DNA from: an uncultured Eubacteriales bacterium
GTDB lineage: Bacteria > Bacillota > Clostridia > Oscillospirales > Oscillospiraceae
Direction of reading: 5' to 3'
DNA: 15,930 bases
NCBI GenBank assembly: GCA_905205195.1
Contig: CAJLCS010000041.1
Coordinates: 1-15,930, forward strand
The translations under genes were made by a program, and so were the position numbers. The notes beneath the pieces are model-generated. The model saw only the letters and a list, made by a program, of their open reading frames with translations, did not search any database and was not told the DNA's origin. Shown here piece after piece: positions 1 to 6,601 of this stretch (position 1 is its first letter; each line of letters starts with the position of its first letter).

Positions 1-304
1 CGGAAGTGACCACGTCCTGATCGCCGATGCGGTTGTTGGTCACTTCAATGCGCTGAACTGCGGTGAGCCGATTGAGGACCATTTCCTGCATGGCCTTCTG
101 CATACTTGGATATCCGTCGAATCCCAGATCCACGGCAAAGCGTACCACGGTGGATTCGGAAACCCCCACGGTTTTGCCCAGTCGGTTGGCCGTCATGAAT
201 GCGGCCTTGTCGTACGCTTCCGTAATATAGCGGGCAATCTGCCGCTGTCCTTTGGAAAATGTCGGCGCTTTGGTTTGCAGCAGGGATAAAATGTCTGCGC
301 TCAT
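1..304 (-). CDS. RpiR/MurR-family transcriptional regulator, N-terminal part (C-terminus beyond left edge)
   Basis: About 101 residues are visible, starting at an ATG at 302-304 behind a clear GGAGG ribosome binding site. The N-terminus (MSADILSLLQTKAPTFSKGQ...) has the layout of the RpiR-type helix-turn-helix domain: a helix carrying FSKGQRQIARYI, then MTANRLGKTVGVSESTVVRFAVDLGFDGYPSMQKAM at about residues 37-71, where the V-S-E-S-T-V-V-R-F recognition helix followed by LGF-GY is very characteristic of this family. Known members carry a C-terminal SIS domain that senses a sugar phosphate and regulate sugar or amino-sugar catabolism; that domain lies outside the window, so the ligand and regulon cannot be judged. 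The gene has its own promoter at 347-375 and inverted repeats that could serve autoregulation. It follows the pseudouridine synthase gene in the same direction, but the separate promoter suggests an independent unit. Confidence 0.9.
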   Translation of the reverse strand, partial: MSADILSLLQTKAPTFSKGQRQIARYITEAYDKAAFMTANRLGKTVGVSESTVVRFAVDLGFDGYPSMQKAMQEMVLNRLTAVQRIEVTNNRIGDQDVVTS

Positions 305-314
305 GTTTGCCTCC

Positions 315-358
315 ACAAATTTCTGTATTTGTTTCTCTGTATCCACATCATAACAGAG
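315..358 (-). promoter_or_regulatory. Candidate operators: two inverted repeats around the RpiR-gene promoter and leader
   Basis: Two short dyads sit between the -35 box and the start codon. One is ACAAAT-N6-ATTTGT at 315-332 in the leader. The other is CTCTGT-N12-ACAGAG at 335-358, which straddles the -10 hexamer (347-352). RpiR-family proteins bind inverted repeats and often regulate their own gene, so these are plausible operators. The arms are only 6 bp each and no relatives were compared, so this is inference. Confidence 0.35.
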
Positions 359-375
359 TTTGTACCGCTTTGCAA
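347..375 (-). promoter_or_regulatory. Sigma-A-type promoter of the RpiR-family gene
   Basis: On the minus strand, TTGCAA (370-375) is followed after exactly 17 bp by TATGAT (347-352). The -10 box lies 42 bp upstream of the start codon. The -10 lies inside an inverted repeat (CTCTGT / ACAGAG), so access to it could be controlled. Confidence 0.75.
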
Positions 376-396
376 GGGTACGCCGCAAAATAACCC

Positions 397-1101
397 CTAG
401 TTTTTGAGGGTAATTCGTTCTTCTTCCGTTAATTCCCGCCAGGTGCCCGGCTTCAGGTCCCCCAGCGTCACGCCGCCCTCGGCAATGCGCTTCAGGCGCA
501 GCACCTCCATCCCGGCGGCCTGGCACATCCGGCGGACCTGCCGGTTACGCCCCTCGTGAATGGTCACCCGGAGTCTGGCCCGGTCGTCCCGGGACGAAAG
601 CAGGGTCACCTTCGGCGGCGCAATGGCGTAGCCGTCCAGCACAATGGGCCGCCGGAGCAGCGCCTCGGCGCCGGGCCGGAAGCCCCGGACCAGAACGTCG
701 TAAACCTTCTCCACCTGGTGGCGGGGATGCATCAGCCGGTTGGCAAACTCCCCGTCGTTGGTCAGCAGCAGCAGGCCCTCGGAATCCATATCCAGCCGCC
801 CCACCGGATAGACCCGGACGCCGCAGCTTTCCACCAGCGCGGAAACGTCCGGCCGCCCCTTCTCGTCGGACAGGGTGGTCACATACCCCCGGGGCTTATG
901 CAGCATGATGTACCGTTTCGCCGCCGGAGCGGGAAGAGGCTTCCCGTCCAGCGTTAGCATATCCCGGTCGGGATCGGCCCGGTCCCCCAGAGAAACCGGC
1001 TGCCCGTTGCACTGCACCCGCCCGGCGGTAATCCAATCCTCCGCCTTGCGCCGGGACGCCAGCCCCCGGGCGGCCAGTATTTTCGCAATCCGTTCCGTCA
1101 T
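397..1101 (-). CDS. rluB: rRNA pseudouridine synthase, RsuA/RluB/RluE family
   Basis: This 234-residue protein converts a specific uridine in rRNA to pseudouridine; the Bacillus RluB type acts on 23S rRNA. An S4 RNA-binding domain fills about residues 1-60 (MTERIAKILAARGLASRRKAEDWI...GRVQCNG). The catalytic domain carries the family signature GRLDMDSEGLLLLTNDG at about 101-117, with D104 as the expected catalytic aspartate, and the later HEGRNRQVRRM motif. The ATG at 1099-1101 was chosen because it begins the S4 domain and overlaps the stop of the upstream carboxypeptidase gene in an ATGA junction; the open frame continues to 1587, but only as a shadow of that gene. It is the last gene of the scpA operon. 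The exact RluB versus RsuA assignment is from family resemblance and gene order. Confidence 0.92.
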   Translation of the reverse strand: MTERIAKILAARGLASRRKAEDWITAGRVQCNGQPVSLGDRADPDRDMLTLDGKPLPAPAAKRYIMLHKPRGYVTTLSDEKGRPDVSALVESCGVRVYPVGRLDMDSEGLLLLTNDGEFANRLMHPRHQVEKVYDVLVRGFRPGAEALLRRPIVLDGYAIAPPKVTLLSSRDDRARLRVTIHEGRNRQVRRMCQAAGMEVLRLKRIAEGGVTLGDLKPGTWRELTEEERITLKN

Positions 1102-2183
1102 GACGTTCTTCTCCAAAGTCTGTCCCAGAGGGACCGTGTTTCTTCCTTCGCCTGCTCCACCGTCTCGCCGCAGACCACGTTCACCCGGCCGACGGTCCGG
1201 CCGCCCAGGCGGATCAGCGCCGTACCGGCGCTCTGGCCTTCGGCCACCGGTGCATAGAGAAAGCCCGGCCCCGGCAGCAGGATCTCCGGCTTTTCGCCCA
1301 GTGCCAGCAGGCAGGAAAAATCGTCCTCCGCTATCAGAGAAACGGTCCGGGCGGTGCCGCCCAGAACCTCCGTCGTGCCGAGCACCTGCCCGCCGCGCAC
1401 CACCTGCCGCATCCGATAGCCGGAGAAGGCCTCCTCCAGCAGCACGGCATGATCCCGCCAGTCGTCCGGATCGTGGATGGTCACAGCCACAATCCGCCGG
1501 TCCTGCCGGGTAGCGCTGGACACCAGAATCCGCCCGGCCGCTTTGGTGTAGCCGGTTTTCACACCGTCCGCCCCCTCCACCTGCCACAGGAGCTTATTGT
1601 GGTTGCGGAGACGGCGGTTGCCCACGGTCACCGTTTTGGTGGAGACGGTTTTGGCGAAAATCGGATTGTCCATGGCAACCGCGGCCAGCACCGCCAGGTC
1701 CCGGGCCGTGGAATAATGTTCCGGATCGTCCAGCCCGTTGGGATTGGCAAAGTGGGTGCCGGTCAGACCCAGCACCCTGGACCGGTCGTTCATCAGGTCC
1801 ACAAACCCTGCCACCGTTCCGCCGCAGTAAATGGCCAGCGCCACGGCGGCATCGTTGCCGCTGTGCAGCATCAGCCCGTAGAGCAGCTCCTGAAGGGTCA
1901 GCACCTCCCCTTCCTGCAGATACATGGAGGAGCCTTCAATGCCCACCGCCTCCTGCGGAATCCGCATCTGATCAAGCACGTTGCACTGCTCGCAGATCAG
2001 CAGCGCCGTCATGATTTTCGTGGTGCTGGCAATCAGGCTGCGCTGCCGGGGGCTGCGCTCATAGAGAATCCGGCCGGTCTGGGCATCCATCACCACCGCG
2101 CTGCGGGCGGAGATCGCCCGGCAGGGCAAAATCAGGGCGGCGGCCATCAGCACGGCCGCCGCACCGGAAATCCATCGTTTCAT
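1098..2183 (-). CDS. dacF: D-alanyl-D-alanine carboxypeptidase (S11 family, DacF/PBP5-like)
   Basis: A 361-residue penicillin-binding protein that trims the terminal D-Ala from peptidoglycan stem peptides outside the membrane. The N-terminus (MKRWISGAAAVLMAAALILPCRA) is a signal peptide with likely cleavage near residue 23-26. The three active-site motifs are all present: S-T-T-K at 53-56 (Ser53 nucleophile), S-G-N at 108-110 and K-T-G at 209-211. A smaller beta-rich C-terminal part (about 255-361) corresponds to the PBP5 C-terminal domain; a final membrane-anchoring amphipathic helix is plausible but unproven. The start lies 40 bp after the ytfJ stop with a GGGTGATG ribosome binding site, and its stop overlaps the next gene. 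The position after ytfJ in a scp operon matches the sporulation-linked DacF type of Clostridia; a vegetative DacA-like role is the alternative. Confidence 0.92.
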   Translation of the reverse strand: MKRWISGAAAVLMAAALILPCRAISARSAVVMDAQTGRILYERSPRQRSLIASTTKIMTALLICEQCNVLDQMRIPQEAVGIEGSSMYLQEGEVLTLQELLYGLMLHSGNDAAVALAIYCGGTVAGFVDLMNDRSRVLGLTGTHFANPNGLDDPEHYSTARDLAVLAAVAMDNPIFAKTVSTKTVTVGNRRLRNHNKLLWQVEGADGVKTGYTKAAGRILVSSATRQDRRIVAVTIHDPDDWRDHAVLLEEAFSGYRMRQVVRGGQVLGTTEVLGGTARTVSLIAEDDFSCLLALGEKPEILLPGPGFLYAPVAEGQSAGTALIRLGGRTVGRVNVVCGETVEQAKEETRSLWDRLWRRTS

Positions 2184-2223
2184 TGTACATCACCCGGCGT
2201 TAGTTTGGCCGGGATCCGTCCTG

Positions 2224-2616
2224 TTATTCGCTCTTTTTCTCTTTTCTGGAATCCAGAAAGGCAGAGAACTTATCCAGCACATCCGGCACCAGATCCACCA
2301 CCCGGTCCGCCGTAGTGCTGGCCGGCGCCGCCAGCGGCAGCATCCGGACGTTGCCGTCCTTCACGATCAAAAACGCCACCGGCACCACCTTGACCCCGGC
2401 CCCGGCGCCGCCGCCGAAGGGATTTTCCTGCTTGTTGACGTTTTTGGACACGAAATCCGATCCGCCGCCGCCGAATCCCACGCTGATCTTGGAGATCGGA
2501 ATGATCGTCACCCCGTCGGGCGTGGTGATGGGATCCCCCACCACGGAGTTGACGTCCACCATTTCCCGGAGCTTGGCAATGGTGCCCTCCAGCATATTCG
2601 GTAAATTCTGACTCAT
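2224..2616 (-). CDS. ytfJ: GerW/YtfJ family sporulation-associated protein
   Basis: A 130-residue protein with the typical features of the YtfJ (GerW) family: a short helical N-terminus (LPNMLEGTIAKLREMVDVNSVVGDPI), the TPDGVTIIPISKISVGFGGGGSDF core, a glycine-rich GGGAGAGVKVVPVAFLIV segment and a charged tail. In Bacillus subtilis the GerW homologue is made in sporulation and needed for normal spore germination; the molecular activity is not established. There is no signal peptide. The ATG overlaps the stop of the upstream DUF2953 gene (ATGA at 2613-2616). DUF2953 proteins are commonly encoded beside ytfJ, so the two probably act together. The family is also found in non-sporulating species, so a sporulation role here is inferred. 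Confidence 0.93.
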   Translation of the reverse strand: MSQNLPNMLEGTIAKLREMVDVNSVVGDPITTPDGVTIIPISKISVGFGGGGSDFVSKNVNKQENPFGGGAGAGVKVVPVAFLIVKDGNVRMLPLAAPASTTADRVVDLVPDVLDKFSAFLDSRKEKKSE

Positions 2617-3209
2617 GTTGATACACCGCCTGTCTTTTGTTGTTGAAAAATTCGGATGGCTCGAAGCCCGTATTTGCTGGCAAGGCCCAGAAGCCTTCCA
2701 AGAGAAATATCCACATCCACCCGGGCCGCCACGGTGGTTTCCTCCGCGGCAAAGTCACAGTCCACCCGGATGTCCCGGTGCCGGATCACCAGCCAGCGGT
2801 CCAGCCGGGGAATCAGGTTCCCCACGGCGGTCCAGGTCTTGGCATAGGTCAGCGCCAGATCCGCCGGATCGTCCCCCGCCAGCACAAGGCGGGCCTCCAG
2901 CCGCCGGACACGGAGCCTCCGGCGCAGGTCCCCGAGAAAATCCGGCACCAGCTTTAATAGCGGCATCAGCTTTGCAAGGCTGCCGCCCTTCGGCGTGTCG
3001 GCAGAGGGCCTGGCTTCAGCCGGGGCCTGCGTGTTCGGCTTTTCGTCTTTTTTCTTCTTTTGCGCGGAATGGGTGGTGGGATGCAGGGCTTTTCGCACCG
3101 GCCCCACCGTCAGGCACACCTTCACGCCCGCTTCGCCGTAACGAACGGACACCCCCAGCGGCAGCAGAAGCAAGGCAAGCACAATAGCTGCCGCAATCAG
3201 CCAGCCCAT
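2613..3209 (-). CDS. DUF2953 domain protein (YtfI-like), membrane-anchored
   Basis: A 198-residue protein of unknown function. One N-terminal membrane helix (about residues 2-20, LIAAAIVLALLLLPLGVSV) is followed by a short beta-rich part, a Lys/Pro/Ala-rich linker at about 50-75, and a C-terminal domain with DPADLALTYAKTWTAVGNLIP...RHRDIRVDCDFAAEETTVAARVDVDISLGRLLGLA, which is the recognisable DUF2953 pattern. Its start codon shares one base with the scpB stop (TAATG) and its stop overlaps ytfJ by 4 bp, so all three are probably translationally coupled. The Bacillus counterpart, ytfI, is also next to ytfJ. Function unknown; a membrane partner of YtfJ is a guess from this conserved pairing. 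Confidence 0.85.
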   Translation of the reverse strand: MGWLIAAAIVLALLLLPLGVSVRYGEAGVKVCLTVGPVRKALHPTTHSAQKKKKDEKPNTQAPAEARPSADTPKGGSLAKLMPLLKLVPDFLGDLRRRLRVRRLEARLVLAGDDPADLALTYAKTWTAVGNLIPRLDRWLVIRHRDIRVDCDFAAEETTVAARVDVDISLGRLLGLASKYGLRAIRIFQQQKTGGVST

Positions 3210-3784
3210 TAGGTTGACACAGCCGGTTCCGTCCCGGCCGATTCCGCTTCCGTTTCCACCGGCTCGCCGAAGGTGACCTTCTCAATGGGCGGCAGCTCCT
3301 CCAGCGAATGCAGCCCGAAGGTCCGCAGGAAATCCGGCGTGGTCCGGTACTGAATAGGCCGCCCCGGCACGTTCAGCCGTCCGGCCTCCTCGATGAGCTT
3401 CTTGTTTAACAGCGCAGACACGGAATAGCTGCTGTCCACGCCCCGGATCTGCTCCACCATGGCTTTGGTGGCTGGCTGATAGTAAGCAATGATGGTCAGC
3501 GCCTCCAGCTGGGAAGCCGACAGCTTGGGCGGCTTCCGGGTTTCCAGCGCTTTTGTGATATAGTCGGCCATTTCGCCGGAGGAAACCATCTGATAGCCGT
3601 CCTCCAGCTTCAGCACCCGGATGCCCCGGCGGTCAAAGGCCAGCGCGTCGGCCAGCGCATCGGCGGCGGCGGCAACTTCCGCCGTGTCCGTTTCCAGCGC
3701 CATGGCCAGCCGGGCGGTTTCCACCCGCTCACCGGCGGCAAAGAGGATCGCCTCAATGGCCCGCTGCAATTGTGATTGTTCCAC
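3209..3784 (-). CDS. scpB: Segregation and condensation protein B
   Basis: A 191-residue winged-helix protein that dimerises and binds ScpA in the SMC-ScpAB condensin, which compacts and separates newly copied origins. Recognisable features are the N-terminal QLQRAIEAILFAAGERV, the middle LSASQLEALTIIAYYQPATKAMVEQIRGVDSSYSVSALLNKKLIEEAGRLNVPGRPIQYRTTPDFLRTFGL (about residues 92-158), which is the most conserved ScpB block, and an acidic, low-complexity tail. The start is GTG (plus-strand CAC at 3782-3784), directly abutting the scpA stop (TGAGTG) with a GGAAAGGAG ribosome binding site inside the end of scpA. No ATG fits. Translational coupling would keep ScpA and ScpB in proportion. Confidence 0.95.
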   Translation of the reverse strand: MEQSQLQRAIEAILFAAGERVETARLAMALETDTAEVAAAADALADALAFDRRGIRVLKLEDGYQMVSSGEMADYITKALETRKPPKLSASQLEALTIIAYYQPATKAMVEQIRGVDSSYSVSALLNKKLIEEAGRLNVPGRPIQYRTTPDFLRTFGLHSLEELPPIEKVTFGEPVETEAESAGTEPAVST

Positions 3785-4576
3785 TCAGGTGGTCTCCTTT
3801 CCTTCTTCGGGATGAAGCAGCCGCACTTTGGGGTTCTCGCCGGACAGATCGTCCTCCAGTACGACGGAATTGGTGCGGCACAGTTCCAGCACCGCCAGAA
3901 ACGTGGCTACCATTTCGGAGCGGGTCCGGCTGCCCTGAAACAGCGCCTTGAGATAGGCAAATCCCCGCAGCACCAGACGCCGGAGCACTTCGCCGGCCTT
4001 CCGGGTCACCGGATAGGGCTCCTTGCCCACAATTCCCTTGAAATTTGCGGCAGGCGGCGGCAGCTGGCGCTGATTGCGCTCGGCAATGGCGTCCAGCGCC
4101 AGCAGCAGGTCGGCAGGCTCGTGGCGGTAGCGGTAGGTGGCGTCCCGGCGCAGCGGCTCCGGGTCCTTGGTAAACAGGCACCGGCCGATTTCGTTGCGCG
4201 GCTCCAGCACGGCGATGGCACCGCGGATCTGCTCCATGGCGTCCTTCCGCTGGCGCTCCAGCAGGGACCGGCGCAGCAGATCCAGCTCGTCCTCCGCTTC
4301 GGCCTGCTCGGCGGCGGAGAGGAGCATTTTGGTCTTGATGAGCATCAGGTGGGAGGCCATGGTGATAAACTCGCTGGCAATTTCCATGTCCAGCCGTTTC
4401 ATTTCGTCCAGATAGGCCAGGTACTGGTCCAGAATGGCGGTAATGGAAACGTCCTGGATTTCGATTTTGTTCTTGCTCAGCAGCAGGAAGATCACATCCA
4501 GCGGGCCTTCAAAGTCCTCCCGTTCCTCGGACCGGGTATGGACGATTCCCTCCAGATGATAGTGCGGTTCGGACAT
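3785..4576 (-). CDS. scpA: Segregation and condensation protein A (kleisin)
   Basis: A 263-residue kleisin that bridges the SMC heads and recruits ScpB. The N-terminus carries the classic FEGPLDVIFLLLSKNKIEIQDVSITAILDQYLAYLDEM (about residues 22-58), followed by EFITMASHLMLIKTKMLLS (SMC neck-binding helices), a charged middle part, and the C-terminal winged-helix segment with RTRSEMVATFLAVLELCRTNSVVLEDD. Length matches the usual 240-270 residues. The ATG at 4574-4576 has a GAGGAG ribosome binding site. It is the first gene of the scpA-scpB-DUF2953-ytfJ-dacF-rluB operon and has a strong promoter just upstream (4610-4638). The smc gene itself is not in the window, as is usual. Confidence 0.96.
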   Translation of the reverse strand: MSEPHYHLEGIVHTRSEEREDFEGPLDVIFLLLSKNKIEIQDVSITAILDQYLAYLDEMKRLDMEIASEFITMASHLMLIKTKMLLSAAEQAEAEDELDLLRRSLLERQRKDAMEQIRGAIAVLEPRNEIGRCLFTKDPEPLRRDATYRYRHEPADLLLALDAIAERNQRQLPPPAANFKGIVGKEPYPVTRKAGEVLRRLVLRGFAYLKALFQGSRTRSEMVATFLAVLELCRTNSVVLEDDLSGENPKVRLLHPEEGKETT

Positions 4577-4609
4577 GGCAGCTCCTCAGAATTCAGGTCA
4601 TTTTCTGTG

Positions 4610-4638
4610 ATTATAGCACCTTTTTCCCGATTGTGCAA
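4610..4638 (-). promoter_or_regulatory. Promoter of the scpA operon
   Basis: On the minus strand, TTGCAC (4633-4638), a 17-bp spacer and a perfect TATAAT (4610-4615), preceded by TG one base upstream (extended -10). The predicted transcript starts about 30 bases before scpA and could cover all six genes to 397, since no terminator is seen between them. Confidence 0.85.
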
Positions 4639-4674
4639 GCATTTCCGGGAAATCAACATTTCACACAGAAAAGA

Positions 4675-4703
4675 TTGCAATTTCCGACGGAATGTGATAT
4701 AAA
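4675..4703 (+). promoter_or_regulatory. Promoter of the 121-residue membrane protein gene
   Basis: TTGCAA (4675-4680), 17-bp spacer, TATAAA (4698-4703) with an upstream TG at 4695-4696 (extended -10). It is divergent from the scpA promoter, with 36 bp between the two -35 boxes. The gene's ribosome binding site GGAGG lies at 4722-4726. Confidence 0.75.
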
Positions 4704-4733
4704 TAAAATAGCTTTTGACATGGAGGAATCATC

Positions 4734-5099
4734 ATGGGTCAAGCGCGCAGCCGTTACAAACAAATGGAGCGTTGGATGACGCGGTGTCTTCTGGCCGATG
4801 CGGCCGATTTTGCCGTGTATCTGCTGGCCGCCGGGCTGGGCATCGGCTGGCTGAAGATACTGACGGTGATTGTCGCCGTCACCGTGTCCGGTCTCTGCCT
4901 GACGCTGCTGAATTTTTCCGGGGAGCTGCGCCGCCGCCGCAGCCGTTGGATGTCCGTGGGCTTTGCCGCCGTGCTGATCTGTCTGCTGGCCTCCCTGGTT
5001 CTCCGGTATCCCAGCCCCAACCCGCTGAAGGATACGGGAAGCGGCAGCCCGAACGGCGCCGCCGTGGGGGCCTACTGCATTCCCCCGTCCGGCCAATAA
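4734..5099 (+). CDS. Hypothetical small membrane protein, three predicted helices
   Basis: A 121-residue protein I do not recognise. It begins with a basic segment (MGQARSRYKQMERWMTR) and has three hydrophobic stretches at about residues 17-36, 39-59 and 73-91, with a strongly basic loop (ELRRRRSRW, about 64-72) between the second and third. By the positive-inside rule that loop should face the cytoplasm. The tail (about 92-121) is Pro/Gly/Ser-rich and ends CIPPSGQ. The ATG at 4734 has TGGAGG eight bases upstream and its own good promoter, so it is a real gene rather than a shadow; a longer open frame overlapping it in another phase lacks these signals. It is followed by a strong hairpin and then by the trkA promoter, so it seems to be transcribed alone. 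No function can be assigned. Confidence 0.75.
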   Translation: MGQARSRYKQMERWMTRCLLADAADFAVYLLAAGLGIGWLKILTVIVAVTVSGLCLTLLNFSGELRRRRSRWMSVGFAAVLICLLASLVLRYPSPNPLKDTGSGSPNGAAVGAYCIPPSGQ

Positions 5100-5109
5100 G
5101 CCGATTTTT

Positions 5110-5137
5110 CTCCCCTTTGCCTTCCGGCGAAGGGGAG
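5110..5137 (+). terminator. Strong intergenic hairpin after the small membrane protein gene
   Basis: A 12-bp stem (5110-5121 with 5126-5137, one G-T pair) closed by a TTCC loop. No T-tract follows on either strand; the only T-run (5105-5109) precedes it on the plus strand. It may end transcription of the upstream gene inefficiently, or be an mRNA 3'-end stabiliser. A second, weaker GC-rich fold (GTTC at 5137-5140 with GAAC at 5156-5159) follows it. Confidence 0.5.
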
Positions 5138-5161
5138 TTCGTCTGCCGGGCGGCGGAACGC

Positions 5162-5190
5162 TTGCATTTCTAAGGAAGAGATGTTATATT
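5162..5190 (+). promoter_or_regulatory. Promoter of trkA-trkH
   Basis: TTGCAT (5162-5167), 17-bp spacer, TATATT (5185-5190). The implied 5' leader to the trkA ATG is only about 30 bases, too short for a c-di-AMP (ydaO-type) riboswitch of the kind that controls many Firmicute K+ transporter genes. Confidence 0.7.
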
Positions 5191-5228
5191 ATGGATATCA
5201 TTCCGATTTTTGATACAGAGGGGATTCT

Positions 5229-6590
5229 ATGAATATTATCATTGCCGGCTGCGGCAAGGTCGGCGCCAATCTGGCCCGGAAGCTGGCGGCCGAGGGCTAT
5301 GATCTGACCATGATCGATTCCAATCAGGCCGTCCTGGAATCCAGCATGGAGCGCTACGACGTCATCACGGTACAGGGCAACTGCGCCTCCAAGCAAGTGC
5401 TGCTGCAGGCCGGGGTACTGGACGCGGACCTGCTGATTGCGGTCACCGGTGCCGATGAAATCAATCTGCTCAGCTGCACCACCGCCCACGGGCTGAACCC
5501 GAAGCTGCACACCATCGCCCGGATCCGGAACCCGGATTACACCGACCAGATCTACGAAATGCGGGACACCTTCGCCCTGTCGCTGGCCGTCAATCCCGAA
5601 AAGCAGGCGGCGGAGGAAATTGAAGGATTGCTGAAATTCCCGGGCTTTCTCCACCGGGACACCTTTGCCAAGGGCCGCAGCGAAATCGTGGAGCTGCGGG
5701 TGAACGCCTCCAGCGTGCTGTGCAATCAGCCGCTGGTGGAGATGCCGAATCTGGTCAAATGCCGGGTGCTGGTGTGCGCCGTGCTCCGCAGCGGCACCGC
5801 CGTGGTGCCCAACACCGGCGATTTCGTGCTGCGGGAGGGCGACCGGCTGTTTGTCACCGCCCCCACGGAGAATCTGACCATTCTGCTGAAAAATCTGGGC
5901 ATCATCACCCGCCGGGTCCGCCGGGCCATCCTGTGCGGCGGCGGCCGGGTCAGCTATTATCTGGCCAGCCTGCTGGAGCGGGACAATGTGGACGTGGAGC
6001 TGATCGAGCAGAAGGAAAGCCGCTGCACCGAATTGGCGGCCCTGCTGCCCAAATGCTGCGTGGTCTGCGGTGACGCCACCGATCAGGGCCTGCTGGAAAG
6101 CGAAGGGCTGGCCGACTGCGACGCGCTGGTCAGCGTCACGGGGCTGGACGAGCTGAACATGATTATTTCCCTTTACGGCAACAGCCGGAAGGTGCCCCAG
6201 GTCATCACCAAGCTCAGCCGGATGAGCAACCGCAGCATTGCCGACACCCTGTCGCTGGGCAGCGTGGTCTGCCCCAAGGAGCTTTGCTGCAACACCATCG
6301 TCCGGTACGTCCGGGCCATGCAGAATCAGTCCGGCGCCGCCATTTCCGTCCATGCCATTGCTGACGGACAGGTGGAAGCCATCGAATTTCTGGTGGAGGA
6401 CGACAATCCCTACTGCAATATTCCGCTGAAAAAGCTCACGCCCAAATCCAACGTGCTGATTGCCAGCATCGCCCACGGCGCCAGCGCCGAAATTCCCAAC
6501 GGCGAATCCGTCTTTCGCGGCGGCGATACCGTGGTGGTGGTGTCCAGCGGCAACGGCGTTATCCGCCAGTTCGGGGATCTCTTTGAATAA
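5229..6590 (+). CDS. trkA: Trk system potassium uptake regulatory subunit TrkA
   Basis: A 453-residue cytoplasmic protein with two tandem RCK modules that binds nucleotide (NAD(H) or adenine nucleotides) and gates the TrkH channel. The first Rossmann half shows MNIIIAGCGKVG (GxGxxG at residues 7-12) with D30 ending the second strand, then the DADLLIAVTGADEINLLSC block; an RCK_C (TrkA_C) domain follows at about 150-220. The second half repeats the plan from about 231: AILCGGGRVSYYLA (237-242), E260 at the strand end, DCDALVSVTGLDELNMIISL, and a final TrkA_C domain at about 368-453. Length agrees with classical double-RCK TrkA (about 450), unlike the single-RCK KtrA. The start has an AGAGGGG ribosome binding site. 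trkH follows after 11 bp, so the two subunits are co-transcribed. Confidence 0.95.
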   Translation: MNIIIAGCGKVGANLARKLAAEGYDLTMIDSNQAVLESSMERYDVITVQGNCASKQVLLQAGVLDADLLIAVTGADEINLLSCTTAHGLNPKLHTIARIRNPDYTDQIYEMRDTFALSLAVNPEKQAAEEIEGLLKFPGFLHRDTFAKGRSEIVELRVNASSVLCNQPLVEMPNLVKCRVLVCAVLRSGTAVVPNTGDFVLREGDRLFVTAPTENLTILLKNLGIITRRVRRAILCGGGRVSYYLASLLERDNVDVELIEQKESRCTELAALLPKCCVVCGDATDQGLLESEGLADCDALVSVTGLDELNMIISLYGNSRKVPQVITKLSRMSNRSIADTLSLGSVVCPKELCCNTIVRYVRAMQNQSGAAISVHAIADGQVEAIEFLVEDDNPYCNIPLKKLTPKSNVLIASIAHGASAEIPNGESVFRGGDTVVVVSSGNGVIRQFGDLFE

Positions 6591-6601
6591 GGAGCGGCAC
6601 C

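Noticed and set aside
393..411. Possible terminator hairpin (ACCC / GGGT) at the end of the pseudouridine synthase gene
   Set aside because: Only four clean base pairs, it overlaps the stop codon, and the following TATTTTG is a poor U-run. Termination here is uncertain.
1102..1587. N-terminal extension of the pseudouridine synthase frame
   Set aside because: The extension lies inside the carboxypeptidase gene, reads as low-complexity Gly/Arg-rich sequence, and the ATG at 1099-1101 starts the S4 domain exactly at an ATGA overlap.
5191..5228. Potassium or c-di-AMP riboswitch in front of trkA
   Set aside because: The predicted leader is only about 30 bases, too short for known c-di-AMP or similar riboswitch folds.
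5184..6476. 430-codon open frame on the minus strand, antisense to trkA
   Set aside because: trkA is unmistakable on the plus strand; the antisense product is a low-complexity Gly/Gln/His/Val-rich shadow.
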